A stretch of 64,000 nt of DNA from Owenia fusiformis (GCA_903813345.2 CAIIXF020000236.1:1-64000), one strand, 5' to 3'. Positions 1-10,542 are shown, counted from the first letter of the stretch. Numbers and translations: made by a program. The notes: a model not told the origin generated them from the sequence alone.

Positions 1-2
1 TT

Positions 3-164
3 CGTTTTAAAAGTATTAAAAAACACTACCCGGAAGTGGTATTTACAGGAGTGACACCTTATGACGGAATATTGCAGTATTCGAAGGCATTGAAGAAGCT
101 AAGGGATACCAAAGAGGAGAAAGGGCATTTTTGGAGTATATTTGCGTGTTGCACTGTTTTGTAG
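3..164 (+). CDS. C-terminal coding tail of unknown protein at window edge
   Basis: Reading frame 3 is open from the window edge to a TAG at 162-164, giving about 53 residues rich in Lys, Tyr and Trp, with the stretch HYPEVVFTGVTPYDGI. The composition looks protein-like while the other two plus frames carry stops. There is no start codon and the upstream part lies outside the window, so it could be a last exon or the end of a transposon ORF. The family was not recognised. Confidence 0.3.
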   Translation, partial: RFKSIKKHYPEVVFTGVTPYDGILQYSKALKKLRDTKEEKGHFWSIFACCTVL

Positions 165-988
165 GACGATTACAAACAGTGATTTATTGGATTATTAGCT
201 CCTTGTGTGTTGTCGACCGGATCTAGGATTGGCAGATATATATACACGGATTATATTAGTTACAGTCTAGAGACGCCTTGGAGACACCTTGCAGAGTTGC
301 AGTTTGTGAGTGTTGATTGATTTATGTTGCTCTTTTTTCTGATAGATTTGATGATTCTAATTTGATGATCCATTTGTTAAGAGTAACCAATTTGTGACTT
401 AATTTCTTCTTCGTCTTCTTCCCATAATTCATTGCGTGTCCGCCATCTTGGATGATTTCCGGGAGGCGAGTTACTCTGGTCTAATCTCAATTTACTGATT
501 GATATTCCTGAGTTATCTCGCTGAGAGCAGAACTTATCTTGTTGGAGAGATTTACTTACACCTACATAGGTGTGTGAGATGAGTCTAATCTCATCCTTGA
601 TTGATATTCTCGACTCGTCTCACCAGAGTGGCGAATCGGAGCAATTGATGTGTGTTGATTACTCCCAAGAGATGGACAACTCTGAGAGAGTGTGTTCCTA
701 TTGATGAGAGTTGGCTACTTCTAAGAGATGACTACTTAGAGCAAGCTCTTCTATTTAGGTGGTTAGCTGTGTCTAGGGAGAGAGAGTGACAACTAGGAGT
801 AAGAGTGCTTCCCCTTACGTGAACTGATTAGTCTCAGAAGTGACACAACTTCGACCAAGAGGTGACTGACCATTTAGGTGGCTGACCTGCTAGCACAGAG
901 GCAGAAATCTCGGGTCCAATCTCATCTTTGATTGACATTCCTGAGTTTCTCTGCCCGGAGCTAGAATACTCTAATTGAAGGTGATTTC
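165..988. other. Non-coding stretch with diverged short repeats
   Basis: No gene is seen. A motif of the type TCTAATCTCA...TTGATTGATATTCCTGAGT recurs near 480, 585 and 912, suggesting a decayed repeat family. Otherwise nothing was recognised. Confidence 0.4.
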
Positions 989-1165
989 CAACCATGAAGC
1001 AGAGCAGAGCAGGCAGAGCCGAGTAGATCAGACAGGCAGAGTCGAGTAGAGCCGACAGGCAGAGCCAAGGAGAACAGACTTCTGTAGCAGAGTAGAGCAG
1101 AGTTTAGAGAGCAGAGCAATGTATAGCAGAGTAGAGCAGACTGTAGTGTAGAGACAGATAACTCA
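989..1165 (+). repeat. GAGCAG/GCAGAGC purine-rich low-complexity repeat
   Basis: The stretch is built of degenerate copies of GCAGAGC, GAGTAGA and GACAGGCAGAG. The Leu/Ser/Cys-rich open frame on the opposite strand here is a by-product of the repeat and not a gene. Confidence 0.75.
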
Positions 1166-1200
1166 GAGCCAGAGTGTTTGGGACTCTTATATAGTGACAT

Positions 1201-2050
1201 TGTGCATCTGAGTTATTAGCCATAAAGGCATTATTATTTGAGGACATTTGTGAAAGGATTGGTATCGATATGGAGAATTGAATTCAACAATGTTTTTCTC
1301 TGAAACCAATTATTGAAAACATTCTGTAAAAAACACGGTCCTTTAAATGAAATGTTGACTGATTGACAACAATTTAATGCAAAAACAATTTCTATATATT
1401 TTTATATATATAGTAACTGTTTTTGTTAACTTTATTTGCTTTCCAGTGCAATTGTTTTTTGTTCCTTTTTACCATTTCTTGAGAATGAAATAAAATGTCT
1501 TTCCGAAGCTTGTTTGAACAAAATAGCATATACAAAATTTTCTTAGACATCCCAATATTACAGTTGTACAGAGGAAATTTGAGTTGATTTAACAAAAAGT
1601 ATTCAAAAAATGAAAACAAAAAACCCCGAAATAGATAAAACAATGTAATGACTGGTTTAAGAGGAACATGTGTTCAAAAAGTTCATATCGATACCCATCC
1701 TTTATTGTTATATTTTTAGTGTTCAAAAGATTGTTAAAATCCCATAATTGATTGTGCTGTATATTCCTGTGTTCTCTATCTCTTAGCTCAGTGAAAGCCG
1801 AAGCACCAAACCAGCTCGGCGCCCGTGAGAAACACCCCCGAATCCCTTATCAACACTACCAGATCTTCTCCGAGGGAGTACGGGTACTCCGCGGGAGTCT
1901 GGCGTGCGACAATATCAATATCTGGACGAGTGAGTGTAGCGACTCGTCCAGATATTGATATCAAATCGTGGATAAAAATGATATCTCTTAAAATCATAGG
2001 ATATACTATACATATCGAATCTTTCAAAACCCAAAAATATGTATGAATAC
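1201..2050. other. AT-rich intergenic stretch with a perfect hairpin
   Basis: No gene was supported. A perfect 20-bp stem (1912-1931 pairing with 1942-1961) with a 10-base loop lies near the right side. The short ORFs on both strands overlap this hairpin and are not convincing. Confidence 0.4.
1912..1961. repeat. Perfect 20-bp inverted repeat (hairpin)
   Basis: The left arm, starting ATATCAATATCTGGACG at 1912, is exactly complementary to the right arm ending at 1961. The loop is 10 bases (1932-1941). No element ends were identified around it. Confidence 0.85.
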
Positions 2051-2081
2051 TAGGAAAGCTTGCAGGTCTAAATCTCCCTGG

Positions 2082-3424
2082 AACAGGATCTTAAGAGGTT
2101 CTGGACAAATCATTTGATTCTGGACTTGTCATATTTTTTTTTCAACGAAATCACATCCAAGGGTTGAATTTTTATTAGCTATTTAGAGAGAGTCCTGCCT
2201 AGTATTAATTTCAATAAAAAAGTTAAAATAGAACCCTATTTGAGAGTCAATCTAATACTTACATTACATTGATAAATTAAGGCAAATCCTGAAATATTTT
2301 TAAAGTGCATTTTTTTTATGAAATATTATCCAGCAAGTATTTAAATGAAACGGTCTTATTTAAATACAAATCATAACATGATGATATTTTTCATGAAACA
2401 TTTTTCAATGAAATTCAATTGAAGGGTCAAGATAAAACGAGCTAATTTAGGTGAAAACCCTTACATGATGATGTGTTTTCATAACTTCTTTCATAAAATT
2501 CCATCAAGGGGTGAAGATAAAATGATCGAATTTAAGTGATTTAAGGATCACGAGAATATGTTTTCTTTGATATTTTCTATGAAATCCCATCCAATGGTCA
2601 AGGTAAAATTTTGATTTTGATTTTGATTTGGTCACGTGTTCGAAAGATCCATATAAGGCCCATAGAACCATATAGGAACGTCATTTTGAATGTCATGTGA
2701 TAGATCCATATAAGGCTTTTAGAACCATTTATGGAAAGATGGGGGGAAGCCCCTGACACATGTTTCACGATTTTTATGCACTTCATTATTGTACCGAAGT
2801 TTGCCGATTCGATTCGTCGTATTTCGGAATCCTGGTGACAATTTTATACTCCATTGGAGTATTTTTGACCTACTTCTTATGACGGAAATTCCCGAACCTT
2901 GTTCGGATTAATCCGGATTTTCTGACCTACTTTATCCACCGAGATTTCACGAGTTAACATTCGTCTCATTCCGGAATCCTGGTGACAATTTTATACTCAA
3001 TTGGAGTATTTTTGATCTACTTTTTCTGGATTTTGCCCTACTTATTATATCTTGACAACAAGCAAATCAAAAAGTTCGACATGAACGGGTCTCGATCAAC
3101 TAACCTAGACAACGGAAGCCAGGCACGCTAACCATGAGGCCAACGAGCTATCGATATGAAAGAACAAAAGTATTATATATTTATACCGAGCGCCAATTTA
3201 AAATGATCCTCACTTTTGTCTCCACTTAAATACGACTCGTCAGTTGTATCCAGAATAGTAGAACGCCTGTGGCGCTAGTGAATAACCAAGTCCCAGGTGA
3301 GTGGTTCGTATCCCTCCGTGATATACTATTTTTGTTTTATTAAATACGACAGAAAGGAGCAAGGTGTAGGTTGAAAACAAGACGTTAGTTTGTTTCAAAA
3401 CAGTTTGGAAACATTAATCTCTGG
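2082..3424 (+). repeat. Left terminal inverted repeat of element A
   Basis: About 1.34 kb, inverted-complementary to 13534-14875 and present again in both arms of element B. It contains a tRNA-like segment near 3075-3155 (minus strand) and paired motifs TCCATATAAGGC and CTCCATTGGAGT. Compared with B, the inner edge is fused directly to internal sequence at AATCTCTG/GAACATT, which looks like a deletion of about 0.2 kb at a CTG microhomology. Confidence 0.9.
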
Positions 3425-4272
3425 AACATTATTTTTTCAACACTGATACAAATTTCCCTGACATTTCCCTGACATGTCTACCGTTTCAAAATTCCCGGTC
3501 ATCTTTGGCCCTTTTGACCTAATTTTAAAATTACCTGACATTTCCAGCACTTGGTAAATCAAGTCAATTTCCCTGACATTTCCAGGTGTGTACGAACCCT
3601 GGAAATATCCCACTGGCTCGCCCTATGAATCGCTAGCACAGATTGGATTGATTAGTGTCTCAAAATGGTGGACGAAGTGTTTGATTAGATAATTTACATA
3701 TTAAGCTTCTTAAAGGGGCAACAAGGCCTGTACATAGAAAATTCGAAATTTTTTACATTTTCTGAAATTTTAGGGCAACATTTGGCTTTAACATCTTTTT
3801 TTATACATTTTTTCTTAAAATGTATGGATAAACAATAAAATTTCAGCATTAAGCAGTGCAAATTCAGTTCAAAGCTTCTATAAAGGGAGTCCAACTTATA
3901 GATTTTGAAAATCCGACTCGTTTAAAGAAGAATATCAGCAGCTTAAATCACGCCTTGTGATCATAAAAAATGGATGGAGGGGGGGGGGGGGGAGTAGGCG
4001 ATTTCTGCAAGAAAATTCAACAAATTTGGAAGATTTATTTTTTCCAAGATAAAATTTACAACTGAATTGCCAAATGAATAGGCGCAGTGCATGGCAAAAT
4101 ATGTAAGGTCTTCTAGTATTTTTTGAACTGATACGCTTCTTAGATATGAGATCTATTATAAAAGGCGCATCATCATCATCATCATCAACGTGCAAAAGTC
4201 AATGTTTTTGCTATAAATCAGGCAACAATGGTCTACACGACCTGTAATAAATAGGTATGAGGGGCGTTATTA
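3425..4272. other. Internal non-coding part of element A
   Basis: Matches the inverse of about 48380-49230 in element B. It holds a degenerate TTTCCCTGACAT repeat (3450-3600), a G15-like homopolymer near 3978-3992 and an ATC run (4167-4186). No gene is seen. Confidence 0.7.
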
Positions 4273-5353
4273 GAGAATTTTCGTTATAAGTTTTTTAAAA
4301 ACTTATACGTATACTTATACTTATAAACCCAATAAACAAGGTGTTTCATAATTTCCTAATTCGTCGGGAAATATCTCCTAGGACGGTAATAAAAAGGGCC
4401 AATGGCATACCATCCGTACCCCCTTGATGTAAAGCATGTTTAGTTGTGTCATATGTGTTTTCTAGAATCAAATAGGCTGATATAGCACACGGGTTTTACA
4501 GATTTATCTACTCTCAAATATATTTTTTGTAGATGATCGTTTTGAATCACCTTGTAGAAATAACGAAGGGAGAATTAGTTCAGCTAATGAATGAGTCGAG
4601 CTATTTGATTGGATACTATGCCTATTCAGCCGATTAATTTTAATAAGCCATTCTGGTCAGTAGGTCCACACATATACTATGCGGAGATCCAACTCTGTAA
4701 GTTTATAATCTGCGTATAAAGGCCCTTTTATACGTAAAAACTTAAAAATTGACCTTATAATTTCATGAGAACTTTGAAATGATCGACTCGTTCGTGTAGT
4801 GATTCACTTTAAAGGGTCTTGTTTATCGTACACTACAAGGACCCGTCAACTAGCATTTAGTTTATCGTGTTCATAATTGACACTAGCAAAGGACATTGTA
4901 TTCACAGTCCCTAGTAGTTCAACAGGTTAAACCCAATACCACGGCTTTCATTTATTAATCTGAGTGTTCTTGTTGCCGTGGTTAGGTTTAACTTCCGTGC
5001 TATGCTTTCATTGGTTGCAAATTCTCACTATCAATTATTAATAAAACGCGCATGTAATTCCATGCGCTGCCATAGGTCACCATAAAATTTTTTTGCATCA
5101 AGGGCCGAATAGGCAAGGACGTTAAACCTAGGGCGGGCCACAAGATATGTCAGATAAGAAATAAGGCCCAGACTAGGTTTAACTTGTTGAACTAAGTCCC
5201 TAGTTGATGATGGAGCTTGACTATATCGGGAATAGTTATGCCCCACTTGGTACAGATTATGAAAATCAATTTGAATTGATTTTAGTTCGACAAGACCCTT
5301 TAAACTATAAGTATACGTATAAGTTTTTGAAACAACTTATAACGAAAATTCTC
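4273..5353. mobile_element. 1.1-kb TIR element (GAGAATTTTCG ends, TATTA duplication)
   Basis: Absent from the same place in element B, where the uninterrupted site GGGGCGTTATTATCACAA is readable in inverse near 48378-48397. The ends are GAGAATTTTCGTTATAAG and its complement. The flanks carry TATTA at 4268-4272 and 5354-5358. The exact cut is slightly ambiguous: a 3-bp ATT duplication is possible if the ends are one base longer. No transposase is present. A 280-bp MITE is nested inside at 4915-5194. Confidence 0.8.
4915..5194. mobile_element. 280-bp MITE with 9-bp duplication
   Basis: Ends TAGTTCAACAGGTTAAACC and GGTTTAACTTGTTGAACTA form the TIR. The 9-bp AGTCCCTAG is duplicated at 4906-4914 and 5195-5203. 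Duplications of 8-10 bp with short non-coding elements are typical of Mutator-like elements, but this is inference. It is nested inside the 4273-5353 element. Confidence 0.8.
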
Positions 5354-5496
5354 TATTATCACAACACTGACATTGCTCACTTTTTAAAGTTGTTTCAAAG
5401 CGTTATATGTAAATGGGCGTGTGGAAGGCCCGTGGGTGGCAATAAAATAACTCGAACTTCAAATTAAAATATATATAAAATAGTATATTTCAAACT

Positions 5497-5688
5497 TCAA
5501 TGTTTAAAATACAATGCTCTGTAATGTACAACATGAACTCTTACAACAACTACTGACAAGCCAACACCCAATGCAAACTCAGCTACATGTGAGTGAGAAA
5601 GACCATATAGGGGAACAATAGATATATAAAACTGACACAGTTTGCATAGTTGAATAACTGGTTTCAATAAAAGGTGAAAAGTGAACAT
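5497..5688 (-). CDS. Small hydrophobic ORF conserved in both element copies
   Basis: A 63-codon frame rich in Leu and Val with the stretch LGVGLSVVVVRVHVVHY, suggestive of a membrane segment. The same frame survives in element B (48029-48244, plus strand) with only a few substitutions such as Ile to Leu and Lys to Glu. The DIRS element inserted about three bases upstream of this frame's ATG. Conservation may only reflect recent duplication, and no family was recognised. Confidence 0.2.
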   Translation of the reverse strand: MFTFHLLLKPVIQLCKLCQFYISIVPLYGLSHSHVAEFALGVGLSVVVVRVHVVHYRALYFKH

Positions 5689-5691
5689 GGT

Positions 5692-5762
5692 ATTATACCT
5701 CCTTACAATACCTCAATATCCGGTTACATGAGATAGTTCTGCGCATGCGCCAATCAGAGTTC
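5692..5762 (+). repeat. Left inverted terminal repeat of the DIRS-like element
   Basis: Starts ATTATACCTCCTTACAATAC and contains GTTACATGAGATAGTTCTGCGCATGCGCCAATCAGA, shown here only by its positions 5723-5758. It is inversely repeated in the right end (about 11050-11110). The right end is about 45 bases longer at its tip. Confidence 0.9.
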
Positions 5763-6404
5763 TTGCTGACATGCAAGCCGAGTGGACGTCTATTTGTAGA
5801 CTCCACAATTGATAGTGTTACTGGTGGTAGTATATCACAGTGCACATATATCACATACATATTTATATGTATTTATGGAATTTATGATCGGTACGTCTGA
5901 ATTTCATGTACGATAAGAAAGTAGTGTTTTTATCATTACACATTCTGAACACCGGCCAAGTCTGGTTGTTTCAGAAAATAGTATTCACTGTTGTAGATCT
6001 GAGATCTCAACCTTCAATTTATATTGATAAATAACAACGCTTCAAACCTGATCAGAGGTTATAGCGATTTGTTTTACATCTATTAACTTATTGAATACGC
6101 TATTGAATAACTGTTCCTATAGGGATCAAGTGAGCGTTGTATTTAATACACGCTAATTAACTATAAACCAGGCCTTGGATTGGTTTAATAGTTACGTTGC
6201 ACACACTCCACTGTGTTTTCAGTCAAACGGTTCTTTTGTTAGCCAATTGCGATAAAGTAAAAGTGAATAATACGCGTGAGCACATGCTAACAATATCACT
6301 AGCCTACGTGCAAATAAGTTGTACAATATAGCTGCATGTTTTCGCATTCTGAACAGCTAAATATCAGTGCATTTACTAAACAGTACTAGCAAGTTACAGC
6401 TAAA

Positions 6405-7634
6405 ATGACTTCACAAATGGTGAGAGATAAACCATTAGGGGCCAAGACCCCATCTGAATGTGAGAAAATGGATTTAGATGATTCCATCCTAGACGAAACT
6501 CCGTCTGTATCAGGTGTAAAAAAGAAAACGCCTCGAAAAACAATTCCTAGGAAATCAGGAAAGAACGATGATATTAAAAACATCACGGAGGCTATAACAT
6601 CTAGTATTTCTTCAGGCATGAGTGACTTGACGGAAATGATGTCATCTTCATTGCAAGATTTAAAAGAAACCATTCAAAGTGGATACGAATATGACCAGTT
6701 TGATGATGATTCGTATAATGATAATGATCATGATGATTCTGATCAAACACCAGTGAAGAAAATGAAAACTGATATGCAAACGTGTATAGACAATGATACA
6801 GTATCCAGTGAAAATGAGGATACTTCCGACCTAATGAAACAGTTACAATCAAAGGTCAATAAATCAAATGAGGGTCAAGGACCACCATTAAACAAGGCTA
6901 TGTCAAGCCTACTTAATGATCTAATACAGAATGTTTTGAAGGGAGACGAAGAAAGCCAAAAACTTGATGATTACAAAACCCCTTCGAATACCCCTCTTGT
7001 ATGTGCTGCTAGGGGGAACGAACAAATATGGAGCCGCATCTCTAGTGAGGTCCGCTCGAGTGACATCAAAATGCAACAAGCTCTCAAGCCAATGATGTGT
7101 TCCATAGTGGCTACTTCTAGAGCCTTAGAGGTATTGGATTCACTGAAAACTGCAGTCGGAGGAAAGACGGATGAATTCCAAGATCAATTTGGCAATATGG
7201 CAAATTTGCTTTATGACAGCATCCAAATGATGTGTTTGTCGAACTACAAGTTTAACATGAGAAGGCGTGAGCTGATAAAACCAGACATTGCCCATAGTTT
7301 CAAACATCTCTGCGACAAAACCTCCCCTGTAACAACATTTTTATTTGGGGATGACATTACCAAGAGAGTCAAGGATATTTCAGAAATGAATAAGACCCAG
7401 ATTAACTCAAGCGTCTTTAATCAGTCTCGAGGCAGTTATCGTGGCAGTTATCGAGGCCGAGGAAACCGTGGACGTGGCACACGTGGACGTGGACGAGGCC
7501 AGAATCATTTTTTAGGCCAAGGCCAGAATCGCAACTACAGTCAGCGGCAGGGTTACGCCCAAAACAAATCCTCTCGAGGAAAAGGAAGAGGCAACACGGC
7601 CCAGAACCAGGACAACAAACAGTCCAACAAGTAG
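6405..7634 (+). CDS. DIRS ORF1, gag-like protein with RGG tail
   Basis: 409 residues from an ATG at 6405. The N-terminal third is acidic and low in complexity (EYDQFDDDSYNDNDHDD at about residues 95-111). The middle is a helical gag-like region, and the C-terminus from about residue 345 is an RGG/RGRG-rich basic tail expected to bind nucleic acid. No zinc knuckle was seen. As the first ORF of a DIRS-like element it probably coats the RNA intermediate; this is inferred from position and composition. ORF2 starts in the -1 frame within its last ~170 or more bases. Confidence 0.8.
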   Translation: MTSQMVRDKPLGAKTPSECEKMDLDDSILDETPSVSGVKKKTPRKTIPRKSGKNDDIKNITEAITSSISSGMSDLTEMMSSSLQDLKETIQSGYEYDQFDDDSYNDNDHDDSDQTPVKKMKTDMQTCIDNDTVSSENEDTSDLMKQLQSKVNKSNEGQGPPLNKAMSSLLNDLIQNVLKGDEESQKLDDYKTPSNTPLVCAARGNEQIWSRISSEVRSSDIKMQQALKPMMCSIVATSRALEVLDSLKTAVGGKTDEFQDQFGNMANLLYDSIQMMCLSNYKFNMRRRELIKPDIAHSFKHLCDKTSPVTTFLFGDDITKRVKDISEMNKTQINSSVFNQSRGSYRGSYRGRGNRGRGTRGRGRGQNHFLGQGQNRNYSQRQGYAQNKSSRGKGRGNTAQNQDNKQSNK

Positions 7635-9739
7635 CTGCAAATGATCATGAACCTAGTGAGGTAAGAGATTTTCTTAGATCTCAATTAAAACATTTCAAAG
7701 GTGGTAGATTGAAATACTTCTATTCAGAATGGGAGAAAATCACTTCAGATCAAACTATTTTGAATGCAATAGCTGGATATGATATTGAATTTATCGATGT
7801 TAACGCTATCCCACGATCTGACCATCCACGACCAATGATTTTCTCAGATTCAGAATGCTCAGCTGTAGAAGCCGAAATTCAAAAATTTCTCGAAAGAGGC
7901 ATTTTAAAACCAGTTGAGCATTCAAAGATTGGCTATTTATCTTCAATTTTCCTCACACCTAAAAGTGATGGTACAAAAAGAACAATTCTGAATCTGAGAA
8001 ATCTCAATGAACATGTGGAATATCAACATTTCAAAATGGAAAACTTTCAAAGTGTCATAAACATGATAACCGAAAATTGCTATATGAGTACCTTGGACGT
8101 AAAAGACGCGTACTATAGCGTACCTGTGTCTGAGACATCTCAGAAGTTCCTTCAGTTTGAGTGGAAAAATACCATATACCAATACACATGTTTAGCGCAG
8201 GGCTTGTCATCTGCACCGCGCATTTTTACTAAGATTATGAAGCCAGTTTTTGCAAAACTGAGAAATGAAGGTTTCATGTCTGTTTATTACATCGACGATT
8301 GTTGTTTGATTTCAGACTCATATGAGGAATGTAAACGCAACATTGCTACAACAATTGACCACCTACAGCATCTTGGTTTTATGCTACATCCTGAAAAATG
8401 TGATCTGATCCCAAAACAGGTAATCAAATTTCTTGGTTTCGAAATCAATTCTAACACCATGGAAGTGAAGTTACCAGAAACCAAAGCAGTCGCTATTCAA
8501 TCGCTATGCATTGAGACGTTGCGTCGAAAAAACAAGATCTCTATAAGAGAGCTTGCAAAACTTATTGGAACATTGGTAGCTTCGTTTCCTGGTGTCAGGT
8601 ATGGTCGGTTATATTACCGTCACATGGATAACAATAAATCGTTAGCTTTATCCCAAAACTGTGGGAATTTTGACACGAAGATCGCATTGAATCTTGATGC
8701 ACAAAATGAAATCAGGTGGTGGATTCGTCATATTAAAAATGCCACTAACCCTATCTCTGTTATAGACCCACAGCATGTATTGCGATCAGATAGTAGCATG
8801 GCAGGATGGGGTGTGTTTGATGTGACAAATAATACCAGAACTGGTGGACGGTGGAACTACATTGAGTCTAGACACCATATTAATTACCTGGAATTATTAG
8901 CAATATTTCTTGCACTCAAAACCTTTTGTAGGTCTGTTAGAAACAAACACGTGAGAGTCGAGACTGACAACACTACAGCTATGACATATGTCAACAACAT
9001 GGGTGGCTCAAAATCTATTGACTGCAATATTCTAGCCAAACAAATATGGCAATGGTGTATTTTTCGTGACATTTGGCTGTCTTCATCTCACATTGCAGGT
9101 ATTGAAAATGTCGAAGCTGATTCCGAGTCTCGCATTTTCCATGATGAGACTGAATGGATGCTTGATGAACAGGTTTTTGCAGATATTTGCAACATTGACA
9201 TGTTTCCCAATCCAATTCTAGATTTGTTCGCATCAAGATTGAACAATCAGCTTGGGAAGTACGCATCTTGGAGACCAGATCCAGAAGCTGAATTCATTGA
9301 TGCATTCTCAAAAACATGGAATAGTATGGTCACTTATTATGCTTTTCCGCCTTTCAGTATTCTGATGAGAGTGCTGAACAAAATTCAACACGACAGAGCC
9401 GACGTTCTCTTGATCTTGCCCCTCTGGCCCACTCAACCGTGGTGGCCAAGGATGTTGAACCTTTTAACCACACATCCAATTGTGCTACCCCAAGGACGGA
9501 AGATCCTAAGCCTACCATACAATCCAGAGGCACAACATCCGTTGAGAAAACTGACATTAATTGCTTGTCACTTGTCAGGAATTCCCTCCAGAAACAAGGA
9601 CTTTCTGTCCCAGTTACCGAAATCATCCTACAATCTTGGAGACCAAAATCACAGAAACAATACGAGGTTTATCTCAAGAAATGGATTTCGTTCTGTAATA
9701 CGAGGGAAATTGATCCAGTTCAAGGAACTTTACAGTTAG
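7628..9739 (+). CDS. DIRS ORF2, reverse transcriptase-RNase H with DIRS-type C-terminal domain
   Basis: The frame is open well upstream of 7628 (overlapping ORF1 in the -1 frame) and there is no ATG before the conserved region, so its start is undefined. Positions below count from 7709. The RT domain has STLDVKDAYYS (about residue 127) and the catalytic box YYIDD (193-197). RNase H has DSSMAGWGV (about 361), NYLELLAIFLALK, ETDNTTAMTYVNNMGG and SSHIAGIENVEADSESR. The C-terminal part, with DLFASRLNNQ (about 505) and WPTQPWWP, is the methyltransferase-like region typical of DIRS and absent from Ngaro elements. It would copy element RNA into DNA. Initiation by frameshift or internal entry is unknown, and no clear -1 slippery heptamer was found. 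Confidence 0.93.
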   Translation, partial: QVAANDHEPSEVRDFLRSQLKHFKGGRLKYFYSEWEKITSDQTILNAIAGYDIEFIDVNAIPRSDHPRPMIFSDSECSAVEAEIQKFLERGILKPVEHSKIGYLSSIFLTPKSDGTKRTILNLRNLNEHVEYQHFKMENFQSVINMITENCYMSTLDVKDAYYSVPVSETSQKFLQFEWKNTIYQYTCLAQGLSSAPRIFTKIMKPVFAKLRNEGFMSVYYIDDCCLISDSYEECKRNIATTIDHLQHLGFMLHPEKCDLIPKQVIKFLGFEINSNTMEVKLPETKAVAIQSLCIETLRRKNKISIRELAKLIGTLVASFPGVRYGRLYYRHMDNNKSLALSQNCGNFDTKIALNLDAQNEIRWWIRHIKNATNPISVIDPQHVLRSDSSMAGWGVFDVTNNTRTGGRWNYIESRHHINYLELLAIFLALKTFCRSVRNKHVRVETDNTTAMTYVNNMGGSKSIDCNILAKQIWQWCIFRDIWLSSSHIAGIENVEADSESRIFHDETEWMLDEQVFADICNIDMFPNPILDLFASRLNNQLGKYASWRPDPEAEFIDAFSKTWNSMVTYYAFPPFSILMRVLNKIQHDRADVLLILPLWPTQPWWPRMLNLLTTHPIVLPQGRKILSLPYNPEAQHPLRKLTLIACHLSGIPSRNKDFLSQLPKSSYNLGDQNHRNNTRFISRNGFRSVIRGKLIQFKELYS

Positions 9740-10542
9740 GTTTGGAATTTTTAATGACATTATCAGTAGATAATCTAGGCTACAGTGCCATTAATACCGC
9801 TCGCAGTGCGCTCTCATCATGTATTAACTTTCCCAAAACAGAGACATCTTTTGGGCAACACCCTCTAGTGGTGAGGTTTATGAAAGGTATCTTTAATAAG
9901 AATCCCCCTTTACCCAGATATACGAAAACTTGGGATGTCAGTGTGGTTCTGAGACATTTGCAGAGTTATTTCCCAATAGAAAAAATAACATTGCTTGAAT
10001 TAACGTTGAAACTTATCATGCTAATTGCGTTGGTTTCTGCACAACGAGCACAAACATTACATCTATTGTCACTAAACAATCTCATAATTGAGAAGGACTG
10101 CTATGTGTTTACAATATATGACAATGTAAAACAATCAAAACCTGGAAAATCAAATCCAATTATCAAACTCCATACGTATGATGACCCAAGTCTCTGTGTT
10201 GTAGTAACGTTGAAAGAGTACATACAACGAACTGAAAAATTAAGGGCTGGTGAATCAAAACTGTTTGTTAGTACTATCAAGCCCCATAAAGCGGTGTCTA
10301 AAGATACAATAAGTCGTTGGCTTAAACTTGAACTTAGTAGAGCTGGTATTGATACAGACACTTTCAAAGGTCATAGCACTCGTAGTGCTGCAGTTTCTGC
10401 GGCTAGCAGATCTGACGTAAATGTGGACTTGATTTTGAAAACTGCCGGATGGAGCAGTGATTGTTGTTTCAGGAGGTTTTATAATAAACCTTTGGACATT
10501 GATAATGAAAAAACGTTTGGTAAAGCGGTCTTAAGCCTATAA
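9439..10542 (+). CDS. DIRS ORF3, tyrosine recombinase (integrase)
   Basis: The frame overlaps the end of ORF2 by about 300 bases in the -1 frame. The frame begins at GTG; the first ATG lies inside the core-binding domain, so the true start is unclear. The conserved catalytic set is visible: Arg in VSAQRAQTLHLLSL (about residue 203), the HxxR box KGHSTRSAAVSAA (about 311), Trp in TAGWSSD, and the Tyr in FRRFYNKPL (about 347). The protein would join the circular DNA copy to the target by strand exchange without making a target duplication, which matches the exact insertion seen. The frame ends TAA at 10540-10542. Confidence 0.93.
   Translation: MVAKDVEPFNHTSNCATPRTEDPKPTIQSRGTTSVEKTDINCLSLVRNSLQKQGLSVPVTEIILQSWRPKSQKQYEVYLKKWISFCNTREIDPVQGTLQLGLEFLMTLSVDNLGYSAINTARSALSSCINFPKTETSFGQHPLVVRFMKGIFNKNPPLPRYTKTWDVSVVLRHLQSYFPIEKITLLELTLKLIMLIALVSAQRAQTLHLLSLNNLIIEKDCYVFTIYDNVKQSKPGKSNPIIKLHTYDDPSLCVVVTLKEYIQRTEKLRAGESKLFVSTIKPHKAVSKDTISRWLKLELSRAGIDTDTFKGHSTRSAAVSAASRSDVNVDLILKTAGWSSDCCFRRFYNKPLDIDNEKTFGKAVLSL

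Noticed and set aside
961-1200. 79-codon Leu/Cys-rich frame on the minus strand
   Set aside because: It is a translation of the GAGCAG low-complexity repeat.
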